Shown: one piece after another, positions 6,426 through 11,971 of the stretch
How positions within the stretch are numbered: position 1 is the first letter of the stretch
Layout: every line of letters begins with the position of its first letter
Source: Leptofilum sp050292445
GTDB taxonomy: Bacteria > Chloroflexota > Anaerolineae > Promineifilales > Promineifilaceae
NCBI GenBank assembly: GCA_050292445.1
Contig: JBNKLQ010000123.1
Coordinates: 1-17,023 of the forward strand
Length of the DNA stretch: 17,023 bases
Direction of reading: 5' to 3'
Notes under the pieces: generated by a model
What the model saw: the letters and a program-made list of their open reading frames with translations, nothing else
Databases searched by the model: none
Told to the model about the DNA's origin: nothing
Translations under genes and position numbers: made by a program

Positions 6426-7760
6426 GTGTTTGAGTCATTAGGAAATCGCCTGCAATCTGTGTTTGATGGCTTGCAGCGGCGGGGCAAGCTCACGGAAGCG
6501 GATGTAGATAAAGCGATGCGCGAAGTGCGCCTGGCTTTGCTGGAAGCCGATGTGAACTTCAAGGTTGTGAAGGGTTTTGTGGCCCGGGTGCGGGAACGTG
6601 CCGTTGGCCAGGAAGTAATGCGCAGCCTGACGCCCGGTCAGCAGGTGGTCAAAATTGTCCAGGAAGAGCTGGTGGCAACGTTGGGTGAACCGGGTCGCCT
6701 GAATTTGGGGATGCAATCTCCAGCGGTGATTATGCTGGTGGGGCTGCAAGGCGCTGGTAAGACCACGATGGCTGGGAAGCTGGCACTCCATTTGCGCAAA
6801 CAGGGCAGACGGCCGTTGCTGGTCGGGGCTGATGTGTACCGCCCTGCGGCCATTGAGCAGCTGCAAACCCTGGGCCGCCAACTGGACATTCCTGTGTATG
6901 ATGAAGGGCCAGAAGCCAATCCAGTAACCGTTTGTGCCAACGGCGTAAAAAAGGCCGTGGCTACTGGAGCCACGACAGTTATTTTAGATACAGCTGGCCG
7001 GTTGAACATCGACGAAATGATGATGGGCGAAATTAAGGCCATCAAAGAGAAAGTGAACCCGGTAGAAATGCTGCTGGTTGCTGATGCCATGACCGGGCAG
7101 GAAGCAGTGCGCGTGGCTACTGACTTTAATGATGCGGTCAACATCACCGGCCTGATAATGACCAAAATTGATGGTGATGCGCGCGGTGGTGCGGCCATTT
7201 CTATGCGTGAAGTGACTGGCGTGCCGATTAAATTCCTGGGCACGGGCGAAAAGCTTAACGCCATCGAAGAATTCCATCCAGACCGGCTCTCCAGCCGCAT
7301 TTTGGGTATGGGTGATGTGCTGACGCTCATTGAGCGGGCGCAGGAAGAGATGGACCAGGAAGAAGCCGAAAAAGCGGGCAAGAAGATGCTCCAGGGCGAC
7401 TTCAACTTGGAAGATTTTCTGAACCAGATGCAGCAAATTAAACGGTTGGGGCCAATTGGCCAATTGATGGAAATGATTCCTGGCATGAACAAGATGGCCA
7501 AAGATGTGGATTTAAGCAGCGCTGAAGGTGATTTGAAGCGCATTGAGGCCATTATTCGCTCCATGACGCCCCAGGAACGGCGCAATCCCAAGCTTCTCAA
7601 GGCTAGCCGCAAGCGGCGCGTGGCTGCCGGGTCTGGCACCACAGTGCAGGAAGTGAATGCTTTGCTGAAGCAGTTCCAGGAAATGAAGAAGATGATGAAG
7701 CAGCTAACGAAGGGGCGTGGCCGTGGCTTGCGTAACTTGATGAGCGGCTTTGGTCAGTAA
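6426..7760 (+). CDS. ffh: signal recognition particle GTPase Ffh
   Basis: Ffh binds signal sequences emerging from the ribosome and, with SRP RNA, delivers them to the FtsY receptor at the membrane. The 444-residue length is normal. The N domain spans about 1-95. The NG GTPase carries the P-loop GLQGAGKTT (106-114), DTAGRL (188-193) and TKIDGD (246-251). A Met-rich M domain runs from about 297 and includes the RNA-binding stretch SRKRRVAAGSGTTVQEVN (394-411) followed by LLKQFQEMKKMMK. The start is GTG at 6426, with AAGGA at 6415-6419 as ribosome-binding site. It is the first gene of the co-directional ffh-rpsP-khpA block. Its stop codon lies inside the first unit of a heptad repeat array. Confidence 0.97.
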   Translation: MFESLGNRLQSVFDGLQRRGKLTEADVDKAMREVRLALLEADVNFKVVKGFVARVRERAVGQEVMRSLTPGQQVVKIVQEELVATLGEPGRLNLGMQSPAVIMLVGLQGAGKTTMAGKLALHLRKQGRRPLLVGADVYRPAAIEQLQTLGRQLDIPVYDEGPEANPVTVCANGVKKAVATGATTVILDTAGRLNIDEMMMGEIKAIKEKVNPVEMLLVADAMTGQEAVRVATDFNDAVNITGLIMTKIDGDARGGAAISMREVTGVPIKFLGTGEKLNAIEEFHPDRLSSRILGMGDVLTLIERAQEEMDQEEAEKAGKKMLQGDFNLEDFLNQMQQIKRLGPIGQLMEMIPGMNKMAKDVDLSSAEGDLKRIEAIIRSMTPQERRNPKLLKASRKRRVAAGSGTTVQEVNALLKQFQEMKKMMKQLTKGRGRGLRNLMSGFGQ

Positions 7761-7798
7761 TCGGTGATCAGTATTCGGTAAACAGTAATCAGTAAAAG
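7757..7798 (+). repeat. tandem degenerate 7-bp repeats, six units
   Basis: The units GTAATCG, GTGATCA, GTATTCG, GTAAACA, GTAATCA and GTAAAAG follow each other without gaps. The first contains the ffh stop codon. The same family recurs in inverted form at 9490-9558, and the 13-mer GTAAACAGTAATC is shared between the two sites. Confidence 0.75.
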
Positions 7799-7889
7799 CC
7801 GGATGCGCCAAAATTTGTTGAATGATGTAAAATTGCTAGTTTCCAATTAAAATTTGTAATTACCTTGAAGTAAGTGGAGATAAAGATAC

Positions 7890-8492
7890 ATGCTTAAGAT
7901 TCGATTGAGCCGCAGAGGCAAGAAAAGACAACCAAGCTACCGCGTGGTTGTGGCAGATATTAATTCAAAGCGAGACGGCCGTATTGTGGAACGCATCGGC
8001 CATTACAACCCGCTGGTAGAACCGTCTGAGTTTGCCATTAGGGAAGACCGCGCGTTGCACTGGCTGAGCGTTGGTGCCCAACCGACTGATGCTGTTCGTC
8101 GCCTGTTGGACAAGCAGGGCACGTTTGACCGTTTAGGCCGTTTGCACGCCGGGGAATCCCTGGAGGTGCTGGCTGCTGAGGTGACAGGCGTCGCTGTTGC
8201 TGCCCCAGAGGCTGTGGAAGAAGTTGCTGAAGCAGAAGAGACGGTTGAAGAAGAGGAAGAATCGTTTATTGAAAAAGCTGTTGACGCCGTTCAAGAAGTG
8301 GCTGCTGATGTCGCTGAAACTGTTGAAGATGCTGTTGAGGCAGTCGTTGAGGCGGTTGAAGATGTCGTCGATACCGATGAGGACGATGACGAAGCGGATG
8401 CAGAAGAAGCTGCTGATGAAGAAGATGAAACGGCCGAAGATAGCGATGAAGAAGAGGCAGACACTGAAGAAGACGAAGAAGATAAGGATTAA
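7890..8492 (+). CDS. rpsP: ribosomal protein S16 with a long acidic C-terminal extension
   Basis: Residues 1-83 are a complete bS16 protein (MLKIRLSRRGKKRQPSYRVV, then DGRIVERIGHYNP, then PTDAVRRLL), a component of the small ribosomal subunit needed for its assembly. Family members are usually about 80-120 residues; this one is 200. Residues about 88-200 are extremely acidic: I count 54 Asp/Glu in 113 residues and only two Lys (129 and 199). The first part (about 126-160) has Val/Ala spaced as in an amphipathic helix; the last 40 residues are almost pure Asp/Glu/Ala. GGAG at 7876-7879 lies 10 bases before the ATG. khpA follows after 11 bases. The function of the tail is unknown. Confidence 0.95.
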   Translation: MLKIRLSRRGKKRQPSYRVVVADINSKRDGRIVERIGHYNPLVEPSEFAIREDRALHWLSVGAQPTDAVRRLLDKQGTFDRLGRLHAGESLEVLAAEVTGVAVAAPEAVEEVAEAEETVEEEEESFIEKAVDAVQEVAADVAETVEDAVEAVVEAVEDVVDTDEDDDEADAEEAADEEDETAEDSDEEEADTEEDEEDKD

Positions 8493-8503
8493 TTGAGGGA
8501 CCC

Positions 8504-8746
8504 ATGAAAGACCTCGTCGAATATGTTGTGAAGTCTTTGGTTGAGTCACCGGACGAAGTTTCGATTGCAGAAATTGATGACGAAAACGAAACTGTCCTGG
8601 AATTAACGGTGGCTGGCTCAGATATGGGTCGCGTCATTGGCAAAAGCGGGCGCGTGATCAATGCTATCCGCACGCTGGCGCAGGTGGCCGCAGCCAAACA
8701 AGGCACGCACGTCTCTGTGGAGCTTGTGGAAACAGGCAACCGCTAA
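8504..8746 (+). CDS. khpA: KhpA, KH-domain RNA-binding protein
   Basis: This 80-residue single KH-domain protein has the GxxG loop as GKSG (46-49) within MGRVIGKSGRVINAIRTLAQ. KhpA proteins bind RNA and, with KhpB/EloR in Gram-positive bacteria, affect cell elongation and post-transcriptional control. The gene lies 11 bases downstream of rpsP, with GAGGGA at 8495-8500 as ribosome-binding site. This is its classical position between rpsP and rimM. A strong terminator follows at 8811. Confidence 0.95.
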   Translation: MKDLVEYVVKSLVESPDEVSIAEIDDENETVLELTVAGSDMGRVIGKSGRVINAIRTLAQVAAAKQGTHVSVELVETGNR

Positions 8747-8810
8747 TTCCCGAGCTGGTCTTGGGACTATGCTGGACCCTTATTTCCCTAATTGAGCAGG
8801 ACTCTATCAT

Positions 8811-8835
8811 AACCTCGCTACTGCGAGGTTTTTGT
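8811..8835 (+). terminator. intrinsic terminator after khpA
   Basis: AACCTCGC (8811-8818), loop TACT, then GCGAGGTT (8823-8830) form a perfect 8-bp stem followed directly by TTTGTT. It is a textbook rho-independent terminator about 65 bases after khpA, separating ffh-rpsP-khpA from rimM. Confidence 0.9.
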
Positions 8836-8928
8836 TGTTATCAAGATGCTGTGTAATTGGCAAAAGTTTTTGCAGAAAACCCAAGGTGATTGGACCGATT
8901 ACTTTAAGTAAAAGCGGGAAAGTTTCTG

Positions 8929-8934
8929 TAAAAT
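8929..8934 (+). promoter_or_regulatory. possible -10 box directly ahead of rimM
   Basis: TAAAAT at 8929-8934 ends 12 bases before the rimM ATG. Transcription would then start about 5 bases before the start codon. No Shine-Dalgarno sequence precedes that ATG, which agrees with a near-leaderless message. The -35 region is weak. Confidence 0.4.
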
Positions 8935-8946
8935 TCATCCAATATT

Positions 8947-9486
8947 ATGAGCAAGAAGAAATCACTCGCTACGGTGGCAGATGATACCGAATTTATTGTG
9001 ATTGGTGAAATCACCAAGCCGCATGGTGTACGGGGCGAAATGCGGGTGAAGCCGCATACCGATGAACCGGAGCGGTTTTCCTGGTTGGAGCAAGTGTACG
9101 TTGGCGCAACATCGCCCCGCCTGATGGCAGTGGAAAAGGCGCGGCTGCACCAGGGCGTGATCTTGCTGAAATTAACGGCTGTTAACGACCGAACTGCTGC
9201 CGATGCTTTGCGGGGCGAATGGTTGATGGTCCCAGAAGCTGACGCCCTGCCACTGGAAGAAGATGAATATTATCTGTTCCAGTTGGAAGGGTTAGCGGTG
9301 GAGACTGCTGAAGGCGAAGCGTTGGGCATCTTGACCCGCGTCATTGAGACGGGGGCCAACAATGTGTTTGTGGTGCAGGGTGATGAAGGTGAGTTGCTGC
9401 TGCCAGACATTGCTGATGTGGTACAGGAAATTGATTTTGAAAACGGCCGTATGGTCGTGACTTTGCTGACTGGCTTACGGCCGTAG
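8947..9486 (+). CDS. rimM: 16S rRNA processing protein RimM
   Basis: RimM helps mature the 30S head by binding ribosomal protein S19 and 16S rRNA. The 179 residues show the N-terminal RimM barrel with IGEITKPHGVRGEMRV (19-34) and a C-terminal PRC barrel containing LGILTRVIETGANNVFVV (126-143) and LLLPDIADVV (150-159). Length is typical. The start is preceded by no recognisable Shine-Dalgarno sequence. trmD and rplS, its usual downstream partners, are absent here; the next gene is dprA. Two ACGGCCGT copies lie in the last 45 bases, the second ending within the stop codon. Confidence 0.95.
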   Translation: MSKKKSLATVADDTEFIVIGEITKPHGVRGEMRVKPHTDEPERFSWLEQVYVGATSPRLMAVEKARLHQGVILLKLTAVNDRTAADALRGEWLMVPEADALPLEEDEYYLFQLEGLAVETAEGEALGILTRVIETGANNVFVVQGDEGELLLPDIADVVQEIDFENGRMVVTLLTGLRP

Positions 9487-9489
9487 CTG

Positions 9490-9558
9490 GTAATCCGTTA
9501 TCCGTTATCGGTCATCGGTGTTGAGCTTACCGTTCACCGATTACTGTTTACGGATCAC
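9490..9558. repeat. inverted array of degenerate heptads between rimM and dprA
   Basis: On the plus strand the 7-bp units GTAATCC, GTTATCC, GTTATCG, GTCATCG and GTGTTGA run from 9490 to 9524. From 9524 to 9558 the same type of unit runs on the minus strand (GTGATCC, GTAAACA, GTAATCG, GTGAACG and GTAAGCT, read from the right). ATCGGTG (9514-9520) and CACCGAT (9535-9541) give a perfect inner stem. The array could fold into a long imperfect hairpin and act as a transcription end for rimM. Confidence 0.7.
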
Positions 9559-9575
9559 CGGAATGTTTCTCTCAA

Positions 9576-9603
9576 TTGACAACCTCCTTGGAAAAGGTAT
9601 GCT
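9576..9603 (+). promoter_or_regulatory. promoter for dprA, predicting a leaderless message
   Basis: A consensus TTGACA (9576-9581) is followed after 16 bases by TATGCT (9598-9603). The expected start of transcription coincides with the dprA ATG at 9610. GAAAAG (9591-9596) and CTTTTC (9602-9607) form a small inverted repeat over the -10 that could be an operator. AAGG at 9594-9597 is 12 bases from the ATG and is a weak alternative ribosome-binding site. Confidence 0.5.
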
Positions 9604-9609
9604 TTTCTC

Positions 9610-10734
9610 ATGTCTGATTTGAAGTATTGGCTTGGCTTTAATTTGGTAAAAGGCATCGGCCCGGCCAAGGTGCAGGCCCTGCTAGATTATTACGGTTCGT
9701 TGGCCCATGCCTGGCAGGCCAATGAGTACGAGCTGCAAAAGATCGGGCTGGATCGTCGGGCCATTCAATCATTTTTGGAGACGCGTCAGGACGTGGATTT
9801 AGATGTGGCGTTGGCCCGTGTGGAGCAGGCTGAGGTATCCTTGCTGACCTGGGAGATGCCAGCTTACCCCACTTACCTGCGCGAAATTCCGAACCCGCCG
9901 CCGCTGCTTTATTACCAGGGCGAGCTGCGTGAGCAAGACCAATGGGCTGTGGCCGTGGTTGGTACGCGGCGGTTGACCAGCTACGGCCGTCAGATTACGC
10001 AAGATTTAGTCGCGGGGCTGGTACAGAATAACATCACCATTGTCAGTGGCTTGGCGCGGGGGATTGATGCCATTGCTCACAAAACGGCCGTTGAACTAGG
10101 TGGCCGGACGCTGGCGGTATTAGGGTCTGGCCTGGATTGCATCTATCCCGCCGAGAACCGCACGTTAGCGCAAGAAATGACGCAAGGGCAGGGGGCTATT
10201 ATCAGCGAATATGGTCTGGGTGTGCAGCCAGAGGCCAAAAATTTCCCACCCCGCAATCGCATCATTAGTGGACTTTCCCTGGGTGTCATCATTATCGAGG
10301 CGGGTGAACGGAGCGGTGCCCTCATCACCACGAATTTCGCGCTGGAACAAAACCGTGAGGTCTTTGCTGTGCCGGGTAACATCAATAGCCCCGTAAGCCG
10401 TGGGCCGAATAAGCTCATCCAAGAGGGTGCCAAGCTGGTTATGCGCGTGGAGGATGTGCTGGAAGAGCTGAATTTGCACATGGTAGCGGAGCGAACGGCC
10501 GTACAGATGGTGCTTCCAGAAACAGCCGAGGAAATTGCCTTATATACGCAACTTTCCGCCCAGCCGGTGCATATCGATGAACTGAGCCGGACGACTGGCT
10601 TGCCCAGTGCTTTGGTAAGCAGCACCCTGACATTGATGGAACTCAAAGGGATGGTGCAGCAGGTGGGTGGCATGAACTATATTTTGCTCCGCGAAGATGG
10701 ACCCATCTACGATACAACAACAGACAGTAAATAA
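9610..10734 (+). CDS. dprA: DNA-processing protein DprA
   Basis: DprA binds incoming single-stranded DNA during natural transformation and loads RecA. The 374 residues comprise an N-terminal HhH-like region (LVKGIGPAKVQALLDYYGS, 12-30), the DprA Rossmann fold (about 113-290) and a C-terminal winged-helix domain (about 303-360). Fold motifs are VVGTRRLTSYG, SGLARGIDAIAH, FPPRNRIISGLS, ERSGALIT and PGNINSPVSRGPNKLIQEGA. It is complete and of usual length. The nucleotidyltransferase gene begins 12 bases after its stop, so the two probably share a transcript. Three ACGGCCGT copies lie in it. Confidence 0.96.
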   Translation: MSDLKYWLGFNLVKGIGPAKVQALLDYYGSLAHAWQANEYELQKIGLDRRAIQSFLETRQDVDLDVALARVEQAEVSLLTWEMPAYPTYLREIPNPPPLLYYQGELREQDQWAVAVVGTRRLTSYGRQITQDLVAGLVQNNITIVSGLARGIDAIAHKTAVELGGRTLAVLGSGLDCIYPAENRTLAQEMTQGQGAIISEYGLGVQPEAKNFPPRNRIISGLSLGVIIIEAGERSGALITTNFALEQNREVFAVPGNINSPVSRGPNKLIQEGAKLVMRVEDVLEELNLHMVAERTAVQMVLPETAEEIALYTQLSAQPVHIDELSRTTGLPSALVSSTLTLMELKGMVQQVGGMNYILLREDGPIYDTTTDSK

Positions 10735-10746
10735 TGAGGATGGATT

Positions 10747-11847
10747 ATGAAAATTATTATTTTTGCCGGTGGCTCTGGCCGCCGTTTATGGCCCCTGAGC
10801 CGCAAAGTATCTCCCAAACAGTTTGAACCCATCATTGGTGAAAAATCGACGCTTCGCCTGGCCGTAGATCGTGTGGCACCGGTGTATGGTGCAGAAAACA
10901 TCTTCATTTCTACGAATGAGAATTACGTAGACATCATTCGCAAGCAACTGCCGGAGCTGCCTGCCAATAATGTCATTGGTGAGCCAGCCCGGCGGGACCT
11001 TGCTGCTGCGGTTGGGTTAGCGGTGGCTCATTTGGCACAAGCGACGCCAACTGATGTTCTGGACACGGAGCCAGTTGCCATTTTATGGGGCGATAATTAT
11101 ATGGACCAGGTGGATGTGTTTCGTCGCGTGCTAGACGGGGCAGAAAAGCTGATTGCCAGCCAAAAAGCCAAAATCGTTTTTATGGGGGAGACACCCCGTT
11201 TTGCCAACGATCAGCTGGGTTGGATTGGTTTAGGGGAAGCGCAGGGTTCGATAAACGGCCGTGCTTATTACGGCTTTAAATCATTGCGCTACCGGCCGCC
11301 TTTAGCCGAGTGCCAGCGGATGTTTGCCGAAAATACACATGTGTGGAATACTGGCTACTTTGTGACCACAATCGGTTTTGTGCGCAAACAATACCAACAG
11401 CTGCAACCCAACATGTGGGCTGGTCTTAAAGAAATTGAACAGACGATTGGGCGGCCAAATTACCAGGAGACCTTGCACCGCGTCTACCCAAATTTGGATG
11501 TCATCAGTTTTGATGACGCCATTTTGCACGACGTTGCACCGGACGATGCGCTGGTGTTGCATGGAGAAATGGGTTGGAGTGATCCGGGCACATTATATGC
11601 GCTCAAAGAGGCGATCAATCCTGACCTGAACGCCAATGTAACCAAAGGCAAAGTTGTCACAGAACAGTCTGCAGATTGCCTGGTTTACAATTACGAGGCA
11701 GACAAGCTGGTAACGGTTATTGGCCTTGAAGGAATGATTGTGGTAAACACGGAAGACGCTATTCTGGTTGTACACAAGGACAATATTCCTTTGGTTAAGA
11801 AAGTGGTTAACGACCTGGAAGGCACTGATTTAGAAGCTTATAGTTAA
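10747..11847 (+). CDS. mannose-1-phosphate guanylyltransferase-like nucleotidyltransferase
   Basis: The N terminus carries the nucleotide-binding signature of sugar-1-phosphate guanylyltransferases (FAGGSGRRLWPLSRKVSPKQF, 6-26), and GWSDPGT near residue 277 is the conserved product-site motif. The C terminus (GLEGMIVVNTEDAILVVHKD) fits the beta-helix end of ManC-type enzymes. At 366 residues it lacks the fused isomerase domain of bifunctional ManC. Two usually conserved blocks are changed: GEPARRDLAAAV replaces the common GEPxxRNTAPAI, and WGDNYMDQ replaces the LPADH-type block. The sugar and nucleotide are therefore uncertain. GAGGA at 10736-10740 is the ribosome-binding site, and the gene follows dprA by 12 bases. 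GDP-mannose supply for glycans is the likely role. Confidence 0.8.
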   Translation: MKIIIFAGGSGRRLWPLSRKVSPKQFEPIIGEKSTLRLAVDRVAPVYGAENIFISTNENYVDIIRKQLPELPANNVIGEPARRDLAAAVGLAVAHLAQATPTDVLDTEPVAILWGDNYMDQVDVFRRVLDGAEKLIASQKAKIVFMGETPRFANDQLGWIGLGEAQGSINGRAYYGFKSLRYRPPLAECQRMFAENTHVWNTGYFVTTIGFVRKQYQQLQPNMWAGLKEIEQTIGRPNYQETLHRVYPNLDVISFDDAILHDVAPDDALVLHGEMGWSDPGTLYALKEAINPDLNANVTKGKVVTEQSADCLVYNYEADKLVTVIGLEGMIVVNTEDAILVVHKDNIPLVKKVVNDLEGTDLEAYS

Positions 11848-11852
11848 TTCTC

Positions 11853-11885
11853 GTAAGAGCGGAAGCACTGTTTTCTCGCTTTTAC
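11853..11885 (+). terminator. hairpin shortly after the nucleotidyltransferase gene
   Basis: GTAAGAGCG (11853-11861) pairs with CGCTTTTAC (11877-11885) over nine pairs including one G-U. It starts six bases after the stop codon. A long T run is lacking, so it may act together with the hairpin at 11910. Confidence 0.4.
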
Positions 11886-11909
11886 CTGAATCTCGTTTTG
11901 CTAAATAGG

Positions 11910-11947
11910 AAACGTAAAACGGGCAGATTTAGCTGCGTTTTACGTTT
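11910..11947 (+). terminator. strong hairpin upstream of topA
   Basis: AAACGTAAAACG (11910-11921) and CGTTTTACGTTT (11936-11947) are perfect 12-bp complements, and the loop contains a further CAG/CTG pairing. TCTGTTTTA follows. It probably ends transcription from dprA and the nucleotidyltransferase, and lies 24 bases before the topA start. Confidence 0.6.
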
Positions 11948-11971
11948 TCTGTTTTATAGAAAGAAATTTTT

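Noticed and set aside
6638..7642. Open frame of 334 codons on the minus strand inside ffh
   Set aside because: It lies fully antisense to the well-conserved ffh gene. Its protein is low in complexity with many Ser, Ile and Pro, shows no known motif, and has no ribosome-binding site.
7757..7798. CRISPR array or tRNA-like structure at the heptad repeats
   Set aside because: The units are only 7 bp, contiguous and degenerate, with no spacers and no cloverleaf.
8197..8496. Lys/Leu-rich frame of 99 codons overlapping the rpsP tail
   Set aside because: It is the +1-frame reading of the GAA/GAT/GCT-rich acidic tail. Its odd composition is explained by that tail, and rpsP is in frame throughout.
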